A stretch of 64,000 nucleotides of DNA from Takakia lepidozioides (lineage: Eukaryota > Streptophyta > Takakiopsida > Takakiales > Takakiaceae). Shown here piece by piece: positions 8,656-19,993 of this stretch (its first letter is position 1; each line of letters begins with the position of its first letter). Where the stretch lies: assembly GCA_030704615.1 (NCBI GenBank), contig CM060731.1, positions 67,994,756 to 68,058,755 of the forward strand. The letters are read 5' to 3'. Position numbers and translations under genes: made by a program. The notes under the pieces were generated by a model. That model worked only from the letters and a program-made list of their open reading frames with translations. It did not search any database and had not been told where the DNA came from.

Positions 8656-10386
8656 TTGGCCCTTCAACGTTTGTACAAGCCGAAAAACGGTCAGCAAGTA
8701 CAAGCGCTGAAGACTACTAAAGGTGCAGTGGTGACTTCATCGGTTGACATTGTCAAAACCTTTGAAACTCACTACAGTATCCTTGGCAGAGCTTCTAGGT
8801 CTAACAGTGAGGGGTCTTCTGCTGAATGGAGGGACACAGTTGGAAAAACTGTTCCTATGATTCAAAACAGCCCTGATGAACTGGAGTATATTTCAATGGC
8901 TTATAATGCTCCCATTAGTTCTTCTGAGATTGTGGAAGCAATTGAACATTTAAATGGATATAAAGCTAGTGGACCTGATGGTATTGTCAACGAGCTTATC
9001 AAGCACGGTGGTGATCCCATGATAGAGGCCCTAGTTCTCCTCTTTAACCTTATCTGGAAGACTGAAATGATCCCCTTTCGCTGGCGACAGGGGGTCATTG
9101 TCAATCTATACAAGAAGGGTGACAGAGAAGAACCGGGGAACTACCGTGGCATCACGATCCTCAATGCTGTTGGCAAGACATTCTGCAGAGTTATAAGTAC
9201 TCGTCTCGAGGTTGATCTGGAGTCTAGAGGTTGTTTCCACAAAGGCCAAGCTGGCTTTCGGCGAAACAGGGGCTGTGTGGATCATATCTTCACTCTAAGC
9301 CAGATTATCCAGGGAAGGAAAAAAGAAGGGAAACCCACTTATGTCTTTTTCCTGGATGTCAAAAAGGCTTATGACACAGTGTGGAGAGATGGCCTATGGT
9401 TCCGCCTCTGGTCTTGCGGGATCAAGGGAAAGATGTGGAGAGTTGTCCACAACTTGTATGCTCACACCAAAAGCTGTGTCACTGTTAACGGAAAGAAGTC
9501 CAACTTCTTTGACATAGACCAAGGTGTAGCTCAAGGATGTACTCTCTCCCCTCTGCTCTTCAATGTTTTCATCAATCAACTCCTCGAGGATGTGGAAAGT
9601 GAGGGATTTGGGTTAAGGGTGGGTGATACCACCATACCAGCCCTTATGTTTGCGGATGACTTCGCAGGCATAGGGGAGACTCCAACCAATCTCCAGGAGT
9701 TGATTGATTGCACGAAGAGATACTTTGATCTTTGGGGGCTAGAGGCTAATGTGAGCAAATGTGCAGTGGTAGCATTCAACGACAGAGGAGAGGGAGGAAG
9801 TGATCTTAAGTGGCAGTGGGGTAGCCAAGAGATCCCGGTCCTCCCTTCCTACACTTACCTGGGCATTGAGTTTGCCTCCAATTGTAATTGGGATGCACAT
9901 ATCCGGAAAGTTGTTCAAACTGGCAAGGGCAAAGCTCTGGGGCTCACTAAATTTTTCCACTGCAGAGTGCTCAACTCTGAGGTTAAGAAAACCATGCTTT
10001 GTCGCGTTATTAGACCTGCCTTGGAGTACGGATCTGCTATATGGGTTGATAACTCCAACCAGGCTAAGTCTCTAGAATCCATTCAAGTGGGGGTGCTTAA
10101 GGAGTGTATGTCAGCATGCTCCAAAACAGCCAATGTGGCTGTTCGGGGTGAGTTTGGCATTCCGTCCTTAAGCTCCCGACGAGATGAATTCAAGGTCAGA
10201 TGGTGGGGTCAGCTGCAACATATGCCCAACACCAAATATCCTAAGTTAATCGACTCTATATCTTGGAAACAGGACCGCCCTGTCAAACAGGCCAAGTCCT
10301 GGCAGAAGAGAGTAGAAGAGATTCTCAAGGACCTGGACCTGGATCCGCAAGTCTTGACCCTGCTGGATAAATCTGAGCGGCTGTAG
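8656..10386 (+). CDS. LINE-B reverse transcriptase
   Basis: 576 codons with the ordered RT blocks of non-LTR elements: KASGPDGIVNELIKHGG (finger), NLYKKGDREEPGNYRGI, GQAGFRRNRGCVDHIFTL, FFLDVKKAYDTVW (catalytic Asp of motif A), GVAQGCTLSPLLFNVFIN, and FADD at residues 332-335 (motif C catalytic Asp pair, DNA 9649-9660). SYTYLGIEF follows. The listed start is a TTG inside an open frame; the element is truncated, so there is no real start. The frame ends at TAG 10384-10386 and the protein continues one frame over, so a single-base indel has broken an otherwise well preserved ORF2. It makes the cDNA in target-primed reverse transcription. Confidence 0.85.
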   Translation: MALQRLYKPKNGQQVQALKTTKGAVVTSSVDIVKTFETHYSILGRASRSNSEGSSAEWRDTVGKTVPMIQNSPDELEYISMAYNAPISSSEIVEAIEHLNGYKASGPDGIVNELIKHGGDPMIEALVLLFNLIWKTEMIPFRWRQGVIVNLYKKGDREEPGNYRGITILNAVGKTFCRVISTRLEVDLESRGCFHKGQAGFRRNRGCVDHIFTLSQIIQGRKKEGKPTYVFFLDVKKAYDTVWRDGLWFRLWSCGIKGKMWRVVHNLYAHTKSCVTVNGKKSNFFDIDQGVAQGCTLSPLLFNVFINQLLEDVESEGFGLRVGDTTIPALMFADDFAGIGETPTNLQELIDCTKRYFDLWGLEANVSKCAVVAFNDRGEGGSDLKWQWGSQEIPVLPSYTYLGIEFASNCNWDAHIRKVVQTGKGKALGLTKFFHCRVLNSEVKKTMLCRVIRPALEYGSAIWVDNSNQAKSLESIQVGVLKECMSACSKTANVAVRGEFGIPSLSSRRDEFKVRWWGQLQHMPNTKYPKLIDSISWKQDRPVKQAKSWQKRVEEILKDLDLDPQVLTLLDKSERL

Positions 10387-10988
10387 TGTCCTCCGCCATG
10401 TCTGTTGCCATGAGATTGTCTGATGAAAATGAAGTTAGGCAGAAAACTTCCCTGAACTTGTTTCCAGTCAGTGACATGGGGGAGGACATCTTGGATGACC
10501 TCAAGGGTCTACCCACTCTCGGCACTAGACTGAAATTTAAACTCAGGGCAGGAAGCCTACCTTTGAACAGCAAACAAAAGCAGAGAGGAAAGGGAGAGTG
10601 CAATTGCCCGCTGTGTGGGCAATCTGAAGACAGTATTCACTTTCTGATACACTGTCCGGGGTTCTCTCACCAAAGAGACGCTCTCTTCAATTCTATCAAG
10701 GGAATTGTGCCTGTACCCCTGTTTAACAACTTTGAAAGTCTCGAGGCTGAGCCAAAAGCCCAGGCCCTCCTGAGGCCTAGTTTTTGGGCAAATCACACAC
10801 AGCAGATTGATGCTTGTGTGAAGGGATTTCTAGAGGATATCTGGAAAACCCGGATTAATTCTATATATGATGGTAAGTCACACTACCAACGTCAGCCCCT
10901 GACAGAGGTAGGTTCTGTCCCTTTTGTTCCCGCTCAAACTGGGCGCGGGGTCAATGGCCACAAGCCTACGGCAAACAACGTCTTATGA
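10386..10988 (+). CDS. LINE-B ORF2 C-terminus with CCHC zinc finger (frameshifted)
   Basis: Continuation of the RT protein in the next frame, overlapping the upstream stop by one base. It carries CNCPLCGQ...HFLIHCPGF, the Cys-x2-Cys...His-x4-Cys finger found near the end of many LINE ORF2 proteins, thought to help bind template RNA. Then QQIDACVKGFLEDIWKTR. The protein ends at TGA/TAG around 10986-10988 near the conserved 3' UTR word. This region was used to recognise degraded copies at 53.9-54.1 and 59.56-59.87 kb. Confidence 0.75.
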   Translation: MSSAMSVAMRLSDENEVRQKTSLNLFPVSDMGEDILDDLKGLPTLGTRLKFKLRAGSLPLNSKQKQRGKGECNCPLCGQSEDSIHFLIHCPGFSHQRDALFNSIKGIVPVPLFNNFESLEAEPKAQALLRPSFWANHTQQIDACVKGFLEDIWKTRINSIYDGKSHYQRQPLTEVGSVPFVPAQTGRGVNGHKPTANNVL

Positions 10989-11029
10989 GTACAATCTCTC
11001 TGTTCTTTCTTGGAGTGAGTTCAATACTG

Positions 11030-12310
11030 AGGTAGGGTTCCATGAAGAAATTTGATGACAGAGTGGTGGTGAATTTAACTGTGTAACACAAGTGAGGCAC
11101 ACCAACCCTAAAAGCTAGAGGGTAAAGTGCGTCTGCATGCCCAGCACCATCTTTTTCACTAGCCTGTGTTCTTTTTAATGGTGAGTTAAGCCTGTTCTAA
11201 ACCAACTGAATAATTTTGACACCTTCAATTTTCTGTTTGATTGACAAAGGAGGGAACATGGCATCACTTGCCCAAGCACCTATGGATATCCATTGCAAAG
11301 ATGGGAAGTGGTTGAAGACTGGTGTAGTTAGTAATCATCTTCCCACTCGCCTACCTGCTGGGTACACTCTGTACAAGCTCATGTTAGACATTTGAAAGTG
11401 TCAGAGCCCCTCACTCAAGGAGCAGGCAAGCCTGGGTCATCCCCCCTTGTATTTCGTCATGGGTCCTCCTGCACCAAGCCTCGCGTGGAAGGCAGAGAGG
11501 AAGCAATACAGGTAGGAGAACACCTCATAACAGGGACAAGCTCATCTTCCATTCAAGTTGACACATTGACAAACAAGCTGCAAGTGGTGGATCTCTTACT
11601 CAATGGTGATTGTTGATGTGGATAGGCGGTAATTGAGAAATCCAAGCTCAGTTACCGAAACAATTACTCTACAATTCACTTTACTTGCGCCTCAATCTCT
11701 TTCAAGCAGATACAGAAGCCTACAACCTGTCTTTGAAGCACTGACTCCAACTCGAAAATAGAAACACCTTTCAACTAAGCTACCACCCACCCTTATCAAC
11801 AAAAATTATTAGATCCAAAACTGTTGTGGCAGGCATTTGATCCACCATGGGTGATTTGGTATGGCAGTTAGAGGATAGAATTGTCAAGCTTCATACAGGT
11901 ACCTGTCAGATTATAAACTTTACTAATTATTGGATTGTGATCGAGTACCCTTATATCCATTTTTGGCCCCTTCTCAAATTTCAGGGTTGTCCTATAGACG
12001 TGTCACTGTATGTAACACACCTTAGCATCATCCAAAGCACTTTGAAGGGCTACTGTACTACAGGAAAATTCTAGATCACAAATATCTGCAGTGAGCAAAA
12101 TGTCCAAGTGGTGAGGGCTTGAGCTTTCTGAGAGATACCAATGATGCTCAGAGATTCATCACCCAAGAATTCATGAAAATGAACCTCCTTGTCTTTAGGT
12201 GTAACCTTGGGGAGTGCCATTCAGGCTTACATGAGAAGTTATGGGCTATTCCTGCCCAAGGTGGGCATTATCATACATATGAACTATATATAACATATAC
12301 ATATATATGA
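11030..12310. other. Intergenic stretch, nothing firm
   Basis: Short open frames at 11392-11616 and 11847-12074 have no recognisable motif, and no repeat unit is clear by eye. The right end is TA-rich (12280-12308). It may hold the unrecognised 3' flank of the LINE and a decayed element. Confidence 0.4.
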
Positions 12311-12432
12311 CGTCTCCCTAAGGAAGCGTCAATTAAGGGCTACTGCCTTCGAGTAGGAAGGTGGAAACATTTGTGACACCAAGCGGTGGATTGAACCCAC
12401 AACCACTTCTAAGGTCATATGAACAACATTTA
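12310..12432 (-). repeat. Possible SINE head in reverse orientation
   Basis: The minus strand reads GTGGTTGTGGGTTCAATCC (about 12391-12409). It contains a Pol III B-box-like GGTTCAATCC, and further down CACAAATGTTTCCACCTTCC. It abuts the + strand SINE starting near 12433, giving two tRNA-like heads back to back. Only the B-box supports this. Confidence 0.3.
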
Positions 12433-12632
12433 GAACTTGGCTCGGTGGTTCGGGGTTCAAACCCGCTGCCCTGCCTGGTGTGTGGATTGTTCGTGACCGG
12501 TTGGTCTGGTGGTGATGTTCCCACCCGTGTGCCTAATGGCTTATCTGAAAGGGGGTTAATTTTTCCCCCTCCTCAAGGGCCTGAATTGTGAGCAGTCTCT
12601 CCCAGGTTTCCCTTAAAAAAAAAAAAAAAAAA
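12433..12632 (+). mobile_element. tRNA-derived SINE (copy 1) with poly-A tail
   Basis: The head has an A-box-like TGGCTCGGTGG (about 12438) and a perfect B-box GGTTCAAACCC (about 12458), but they are too close together, so part of the tRNA region is deleted. The body ends GGGCCTGAATTGTGAGCAGT...CTCCCAGGT and then 18 A residues (12615-12632). The same 3' end occurs on the minus strand at 29.46-29.68 kb, which defines a family. Confidence 0.6.
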
Positions 12633-12899
12633 CATGGCTTAGAAATTATACTGCCGGGCCTACGCCTATAATATAATAATTCTAGTGGCGAAGACTAGTT
12701 TTAGTCTAGGGCAGGTATAGGGTGTCATTGTGCCACATCACCGTCGCCATGTTTCGGAGGCCGCATCATCGACGTAGTCTTTTAAGCTGCCTAGGGAGAA
12801 AACAAAATGAAAAATATATGAAAAAAACTGAATTATGAAAATCATTTCTGTAAAATCTACTAGTCTAACATTACTACCTGCTATATCAATGCTGCAACA

Positions 12900-13306
12900 T
12901 TGGGATCATCGAATCACTTGAACATTGCTTGATTGATTGTGATGCCCTACAAACCACTTGGCCCCTGGTGCACACATTTTACCAGACATGGGGCATTATG
13001 CCTAGTCAGCCAGTGGTGATTCTACTAAACTATGACAAGAGGGAAAAAGACATGGCATCCGACTGCCCAGTGTTCGAGACCCTCAGGGCAGCTACCCTTT
13101 GGAACCTGTGGAAAAGCAAATGTGCATGGGTCCTAGACAATGACAATACCTCTCCCACCACGCTGCTCACTCTAATTTTCTTTGATCTTACTGTGGCAGC
13201 TAAGAAGGCTTGGGCGGTTTTGTGTGCAGTAGTCACCAGGAAACCGCAGCGTCAGCCAGCACTCCTCCAGGCCTTCCGATCAACATGGGGGAAGGATCAT
13301 TTGTGA
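12900..13306 (+). pseudogene. C-terminal fragment of a third LINE type (zf-RVT-like)
   Basis: Reads ESLEHCLIDCDALQTTW, the His/Cys knuckle plus trailing Trp that closes plant-type LINE ORF2 proteins, then AATLWNLWKSKCAWVLDN, the usual W-x2-W-K/R segment that follows. Ends at TGA 13304-13306. The RT catalytic part is absent. Distinct from families A and B. Confidence 0.55.
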
Positions 13307-13309
13307 ATG

Positions 13310-14800
13310 CACTGATGGACTCACCTGTGTTTAGGCAGACGGAATCCCCGAGTGCTGGCGGGGGCACAGGGCCAAGCTTTTCAACTCCCCCCAATTTGAG
13401 AGGAGCGACATCAATTGGAAACACATCAAATCGTCCTCTGCCACCAAATTGCACTTTCACAGATAGATTCTTGATAGCCCTCTCTACAGGCCATCTCGTC
13501 TGCCCCGTTACTGCAAGGCCTAATGTGTCTGTTGGCCGGCATGTTGGTGTAATCCTTCTACGAGTTCATAAGTACATATGTGATGAAGTCGACGTCAAAT
13601 ATTCAAAAATACACTTAGAAACATATGAAGATCATGAATGTGCTAGAATCCTCTTGGATTTCAATAAGTTGTAACTCACCTAGCTTTGCCACACATTTCA
13701 CAACTAAAGAGACGCAATATCCAAATGATTTATGTTGAACTATGAAATTAATAATTACTTTCATTTATTGGTCTTCTGAGTTAAAGTAGATGTTAAATGT
13801 TGGCGCTATAAAAATTGCGAAATCGTGAGAACACCATCGCTGAATATGTTTTTTTTGCTTTCCTTCAGTTCAATGAGTGTAACAACATTGATCTAATTAG
13901 GCTATTTGCTGTTTCAGGGGTGGAGATTTCTTGGAAGAAGATCAAAACAGCTCACATTTATTAGAGGAGGAGGTCAGGAGTTTTCTACCAGACATTAGAG
14001 ATTGACATTCATTCGCCGTCTAACCTCATTCTATTGTGGAGTCTTGTTGAGACTGCATTTGACAAGTTTCACATTGCAATCATCCCCAGAGATGGTGATT
14101 TCACTTGTCATGTACGATTTCCTTACACTAGTGACTTCTGCTTTAAGGTTTATGAGTCTTGCATTATGCACTGCTTAATGTCAAATATCGTCTTGTGCCA
14201 TTGCTCTATCCGAAAGTCAGATATTGGATGATTGATAGCAGTGCAAATAGACTTTCTCCTATTCCTTGGGACAATGTTGGTGCTTTTAGCACTATTTAGC
14301 ATCTTTCGACCAGATTATTTGCGAATTGACTTGGATTTGGCATATGCGATAGCGACCTGTGCTACGACCTGGTTTTTTTTCCCCTTTGCAGGCTATAACT
14401 CTTGACCGAAACGAACATCCTCAATCGCTACAGCAATCAGCCCCCATTGAGAAGCTGCAAAGCTACAGGTAAGCCCCACACTTTGTTGATTTTTTTTTTT
14501 TAATTCTTTGGTTGGTTGGTTGGTAGTTGGTTGGTTTTATTTCAGTGTTTGTGTTGTTTTTTTTTCTCTCTTTATTCTTCCAATATTTCATTTGTTGTTG
14601 CTTCTCCTTAAATCATTCCCTTTCAGTTCTTTCTTTCTTTCTTCTTGTTTTATGGTGTCATGGGAAGGGGGTATGCACTCTCATTTTCTTCTCTCTCGCT
14701 CTCGGGCTATCTGGTTTTCTTGAGTATATTCCGTTCTCCGTTTGTGATGCTAGAGTGCAGTTTTGTTGAATTTTAATTTGTACTGATATTTGTTAGAAAG
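13310..14800. other. Intergenic stretch with short unassigned frames
   Basis: Frames at 13210-13674 and 14034-14231 are open but not recognised. From 14480 to 14660 the + strand is strongly T-rich (TTTCTTTCTTTC) with GGTTGGTTGGTT runs. A CAG acceptor-like site lies near 14390. It could be the 5' part of the gene at 14.8 kb, but no start could be fixed. Confidence 0.35.
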
Positions 14801-14808
14801 GCATGTAG

Positions 14809-15551
14809 GTGGAATTATCAAGGTTGGTTTTAGATGATGGCAAGCAACTTCTATTCCCGAATGCATTTCGCTCGGCCAAAAGACTTGGTGCCAAAAAGCA
14901 CTGCGGTTTTGCCTCTTCAGGTGATACAGATGAATATAAGAAGTACACGCCGCGGATAGCGAGACATCGTGTTGCGAAATTCAAGAATGCAAGTGATGTC
15001 GGTGGGGTGTTGAAACACATGACACCGGCGTTGAAGACCGTGCTAGCCGAAGGAGATTACGAGTGTCGGCCGCTTGAGACCCGTGTTGACAAGTTGAAGA
15101 TTCTTGAGGCCAATGATTTCCCGACATCCATGATAATCGAAGGATCTGGTCCCAATCCATTTAATGATCTCCTAGATCGTATGGCCCATCTCGAGAGGAA
15201 ACAGAAAAAAAAAATGAAGATAACGCTCGCAATACAGATACAAATATTGCACTCCTCAACGCGGAGAATAGATTGTTCAAGTCGTTTTTTACTGACGCAA
15301 TATATATGGCATTCCGGGCTTTTGCCGACAAGATTATCGAAGGTGTTATTGAGCAATCTGGTGTGGATCATCTTGGAAAGAAAGAGAGGGTTGCGTGGCT
15401 GAAGGGGCGGGAGGCTCTAAAGATGTCTAAACGGAACCGTGCCTATCAGATTTTCAAGACAAATGTACCTTTTGATTCTAAGTTCTTGCAGCAGGTTCGA
15501 GATCGACGAAGCTCAGTTATTGTTCCAGACTGTTTACGGACTAACTCCTAA
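14809..15551 (+). pseudogene. Unrecognised gene split by a frame change at an A10 run
   Basis: Two frames make one sensible protein: 14809 to about 15212, then 15213-15551. The change occurs at a run of ten A (about 15203-15212). Before it the protein ends LLDRMAHLERKQKKK. In the next frame it continues NEDNARNTDTNIALLNAENR, then LFKSFFTDAIYMAFRAFADK and LKGREALKMSKRNRAYQIF. The run suggests a one-base slip, either a real mutation, a read error, or programmed slippage. The sequence is Lys/Glu-rich and mostly helical with no domain I know. Start is arbitrary; an upstream exon is possible. Confidence 0.4.
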
Positions 15552-15639
15552 GGATGTTTTCCAGAATGACCTGCAAGATGATTTGGATAATTACTTCATC
15601 ACACTGTTCTACATGAAGAAAGTCACGCATTGAGTTACA

Positions 15640-17040
15640 TTTACGAGGACTTAAACTTAGCTCTTGAGTTGATCATGTCAACTTACTGCCGGAGTTAATC
15701 GCGTGTAAAAGACGGATGTACGGGATGTTGAATCTGGAGTTGATCGCTTGAGGCGGATGTACATGGTGCTTAATAGTAAGGTTTGATGTGTTTGATGTAG
15801 AGCGTAGATTAGATGTACATGGTGCATCACAAAATCTGATGACAGTGTCATTTTGAATCAATTTTTAGTTGTAGGAACATGATATACATCTTCAATTTCC
15901 TCTACGGACAGAGTTTTCCGCACCTCCCCAACTCATCGACACAAAATCATGTTGACGGTGAAAGCAACGATGGACATAAGACAAGCTCCCAGAGAGAGAG
16001 AAAAAGAGACGAATGAGCACGGGAGCAATGAAGTTCCACTAGAAATAAGTCTTGTTGCCATTGTTATCAACATCTATCATCCGTTGTTGTATATATATAT
16101 GTGAGACACAATACAAAAATAAATAAGAAATATTGTTACATTCAAATTATTTGTGCAAGCAAACCTATCAAATATGTTTACTTAAGAAAGATATCTCAAC
16201 TAAATGAATATCACATACACATTTGTTTCTATTTTAACATATTTCAAAAGCTAGACAAAAATGACAGCAATGTCATTTCAGACTGGATTGACGAGCTGCA
16301 GTCTTTGGGGGACCAATCCCTTTGCCTCCTCCAATCTTTGTCATTCAAGCTATTCTTTGTCAAGGACGAGAACATGACTGAACACAAACAAGAGATAAGA
16401 CTAGAGGTACAAGGCTAGACAAGAAGTCAAGGTCGGCGTGGCCGAATGCACGATGAGTAAATAAGAATCAAGATGATATTTATAACAATGAACAAGAGTA
16501 CAAGATATTGGAACACGACTTGAATACTGGAATGCTGGAAACTGGACTGGAGTACCAGATACTGGAAACTGGGCTGGGAACTGGAAACAAGAGTAGCTTG
16601 AACTGGTGTTGGTGAGACTGAAGAGTGTCCCAGTCTCGCCTCCTATATATACTGGATACTAAGAAGTTTCCCTAAGAAGCTTCCCCTATGGAGGTTGCTT
16701 GCTGGAGAAGTTTCCAAGATTAAACAAAGGTTTCTTGATGGAGAAGCTTCCTTAAACAAATGAGGTATCTTGATGAAGAAGTTTCATCCAAAGGAAGCTT
16801 CATGAGTAGTTTCCCAAGTTACTCTTGATAATTTGGTAAACTCCCGATAACTTGGTAAGTAATGGTAAATCATGGTAGATAATGATAAATCACGATAAGT
16901 CATGGTAATTTTTGATAACATGGTAACTTGATAACTTCTGGTATTTACTCATGGTAAGTTCTTCTGGGCTATGTCCGTGACACTCTTGCGCAAACAACAT
17001 CAAGTGATTCCATGCTACTGTTCAAGCATTAGATACTGCA
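15640..17040. repeat. Gene-poor stretch with minisatellite-like repeats
   Basis: Between about 16495 and 16640 the + strand repeats ACTGGAA/ATACTGGAA words. From 16660 to 16810 it repeats AAGAAGTTTCC and AAGAAGCTTCC. From 16820 to 16950 it repeats GATAACTTGGTAA-like words. Such nested short repeats often sit in LTRs or internal leaders of plant retroelements, but no partner LTR was found. A short open frame at 16101-16418 is unassigned. Confidence 0.4.
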
Positions 17041-17572
17041 GTTTTGGACTCAGGTGATGATAATCGACTTCTGTTGCTTGAAACTCTGGCTTTAGAAGAC
17101 TGGATAAAGCTTTCTTTGTCCGCAAACAAGAATGGAAAGTACATGGCCAGATCTAGGCTTATTGGTTTGTTTCAACTGGATTTAAAAATATATATATATA
17201 CTGCACAAAGGAGAAGCCCTAGAAGTGGTTGATATTGTTCATTGTAATGTTCTTAAAATAGTTGCAAACTTTATCAGTGGATCAATGAATCTTTATCATT
17301 ACATTCTAATACGAAAAAACGTCTTAAACATACTTTTTGTGTGACACATCAATAGAATCAGATTCAGTGTAGAGGAATAATCTTTGGTTTGTTCTGCACT
17401 TTTTTTAGTCTTATTCGAGCTTCCCATGGTTTTTAGTTTTTCCCTCGTTCAATAAATTTGTGAGGGCCTCCTTTTTGCACCTTCGATTGTGAATAATAAA
17501 TTAAGAGAAAAGCCAAGGTGACACGCTGGCTAATGTGGGAATTGACTCCTCTTTGCCATAATCTCAATTAAC

Positions 17573-17573
17573 C

Positions 17574-17621
<48 letters not shown>

Positions 17622-17622
17622 C
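17573..17622. repeat. (CT)n-(TA)n compound microsatellite
   Basis: About 13 CT units directly followed by about 11 TA units. Confidence 0.9.
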
Positions 17623-17904
17623 CCAAGTTGCCTAGGCATATAGCAAAGTGCAAAGATAATGAATGATTTAACCTTCTCCATGAACTATGTGTGAGAGGTA
17701 AACATGATCAAGAGAGTGGTTGTGTTCAAGTGCTAGTCGTTACTTTATGGCTACTCTTTGGTCTTAAGAGAGGATGGGCTATCTATGGAAAAACCCACAT
17801 TTGTATTGTCCATTTGGATCTCTATATTTTGATTCTCTAATTCTTAGAGATGACACATGTGATCACTTCTACTAGCATTTACATTCATATTTTAATTTAT
17901 TTTT

Positions 17905-18005
17905 TTAAAGTGAAAGGGGAGGTAGCCCTTGAGGGCTTTATTAATAATTATTGAGGGGAAAAAATTAAATCATTACATGCCCGTAGGCCGCCATAAGGCA
18001 AAGAC
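17905..18005 (-). repeat. Retroposon 3' end, copy 1
   Basis: Shares with 19994-20095 the + strand sequence GGAGAGGTAGCCCTT (here GGGGAGGTAGCCCTTGAGGG), then TTTATTNAA, TTGAGGGGAAAAAATTAAA and GCCGCCATAAGGCA. Read on the minus strand it ends AATAAAG...CTACCTCCCCTTT followed by A-rich sequence, so it is the 3' end of a minus-strand retroposon. Confidence 0.5.
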
Positions 18006-18885
18006 TCACGATCTTTTATGTTAAATCACTTACCTAGTTCTAACTTGCAGTATATTGTATATTGCAATCTTTCGAAGATTTTGAGCCCAATGTGGGTCAC
18101 ACCTGGTCAAATTCAATTATTTTGTGTGGGGCCGGGTTATTGTAAAAACTCTATTTTATTTAGATATTTATTTGGTGGTGATTTTCTATATTAAAAAATA
18201 AACATGGGGTAGAGGCCTGTAAATCAAATTAAAAAAGAAACCATATGGACCGTGGAAGATACAATTATGCAAGAGTGAATGATTTATAAGTTAAAAATCA
18301 TAAAACTAATAATTGTTTTAATCATTTAAAAATAATATTAGTAATTCTAAATTAAAAATACATTCAATCAATCAATGGTACTATTTTTCTTATATAGAAA
18401 AAAATAAAATAAAGAGCCACTTCATTTTGTGGCTACTAGGGTAGCTTGTGCCGTTGGCCCATGTGTGAAGAATTGAAGTCTAAGACCAAGTGCAATTTCC
18501 TACGTATCCAAGTGCATCTCCTATATTAAGGCCCATCTAAGCCCAAGTACAATCTCATGTTGATGTTCGACTCTATAACTTTTTTCCCATGAACTCTCTT
18601 ACAAATTCATTTCTTTAAGTGTGAAGTCAACAGATGGAAACGACTGCCAAGTGTCATTTTTCAAAAACCATTTCAATATCAGGCGATGACCTTACAATAT
18701 CATATGCACTATCCTAGACCACAAAGTTTCTGATACTTTAACAACCCTATGTATCCAAGTGCGACCTCTAATGTCATTCCAACACTTAATTTTTGTAATT
18801 TAGTTGAATTTTCAGCGACCAAAATTGTTCATATTTCTATAATTCTCGGCTTGTAGGTCCAAATTTTGTGAAACCAAGTCAGCCC

Positions 18886-19600
18886 AAGTGTCCAATGTCA
18901 TCTAAGTCCAAGTGCAATCTCAAGTGCGTCTCCTATCAAGGCTTCATACATTGATATATCCAATCATTGTCCCAGGAAATCCCACTTTGCTATTTTTCAC
19001 GAATTTCCAGCGACAAAAGTACTTGAAATTCAACATCTCCCACACCGTAGGTCCAAAAATCATGAGACCAAGCCGGTGCACCCCTCCTCATCGAGGGATT
19101 TAATGGCACTAAGCACCAGGGCTGGCCCCGCGATTTGGGAGATCTTAACGACGCTACAAAACAAAACAAAACAAACAAATTGGTATCGGCTTGGTATCAT
19201 GATTTTTGGACCTGCGGTGTGGCAGATGTCAAATTTCAAGTACTTTTGGTTGCTGGAAATTTGTGAAAAATAGTTGCAAAGTGGGCTTTCCTGGAACAGT
19301 TACGTGGAGATCTCCCAAAGTGCAGGGTCTCTGGATACATAGGGGATTGCAATTGGACTTTGATGACACTGGCCACTTGGGCCAACGGCAGAGTCTATGA
19401 AGCAAGGTAGTTTGTTTTGTTTTGAAGCGTTGATATCTCTAAAATCGCGGCCCCCAGCCCTAGTGCTTGGTTCCGTTGGAAAGCCCTCGATGAGGAGGGG
19501 TGCAACGACTTGGTCTCATATTTTTTGGACCTGCGGTGTGGGAGATGTCGAATTTCAAGTACTTTTGATCACCGAAAATTCGTGAAAAATAGCAAAGCGG
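18886..19600. repeat. Three-arm imperfect fold-back repeat
   Basis: A segment around 19011-19073 recurs inverted at about 19190-19256 and again inverted at about 19509-19573; the shared core is ACCGCAGGTCCAAAAA and AAAAGTACTTGAAATT. The flanks also match. Left flank 18886-19010 pairs with 19257-19395 (CCACTTTGC, TTTTTCACRAATTTCCAGC). Segment 19074-19167 pairs with 19412-19508 (CCCCTCCTCATCGAGGG, ending in CAAAACAAAAC against GTTTTGTTTTG). One left arm can therefore pair with either of two right arms. No transposase frame or clear target duplication is visible. Confidence 0.7.
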
Positions 19601-19619
19601 GCATGGACACTTGGGCCAA

Positions 19620-19960
19620 CGGCACATGCTCCCCTGGTATCTAGTATCTATTGTAGAGTTGATGTGTATATATAATAGTTTACTAGTTCTATATTTTTAA
19701 TTGGCCCAATGTTTATACAAAAATCAATATTAAGAGTTATGACATCTCATTAGCTATTACTATTATTATATCTATAATATATATATGTCGTATTGTAATA
19801 TCTTCGTAAATGGAAACGTGGTCACCACAAAACCAAAGTGTTGAACTTCCGAGGGTTTCGAAAAGTGGACAAACCGTTGATTTTTGTTTGGTGATTTTAT
19901 CATAATTAATATCTAGAAGTGTTACATTGCTGGAATATGTGAAGAAATCGAAAAAAGTAA
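19620..19960. other. AT-rich spacer
   Basis: No coding sequence or clear repeat. Contains TA-rich tracts around 19670 and 19770-19800. Confidence 0.5.
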
Positions 19961-19961
19961 T

Positions 19962-19962
<1 letters not shown>

Positions 19963-19993
<31 letters not shown>

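Larger units (their letters stand above)
8617..11020 (+). mobile_element. LINE (family B), 5'-truncated, near-complete RT
   Basis: Non-LTR retrotransposon with a long reverse transcriptase frame and a C-terminal CCHC zinc finger. In-frame reading extends leftward to about 8617 (stop TAG at 8614), giving GGNDKKFW before the listed RT. No apurinic endonuclease was seen upstream, so the copy is probably 5'-truncated. The 3' UTR includes the words GGCAAACAACGTCTTATGAG (near 10970), which recur in fragments at about 42.8, 51.8 and 54.1 kb. No poly-A or simple tail was obvious at the right end. Confidence 0.8.
17240..18880. other. AT-rich intergenic stretch
   Basis: No coding sequence seen. Holds the CT/TA microsatellite (17573-17622) and one retroposon 3' end (17905-18005). 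From 18420 onward the phrase CCAAGTGCAA(T) recurs (about 18489, 18510, 18547, 18763), leading into the fold-back repeat. Confidence 0.5.

Noticed and set aside
18886-19600. MicroRNA precursor
   Set aside because: Arms are far longer than a typical precursor and there are two alternative right arms; better called a fold-back repeat.
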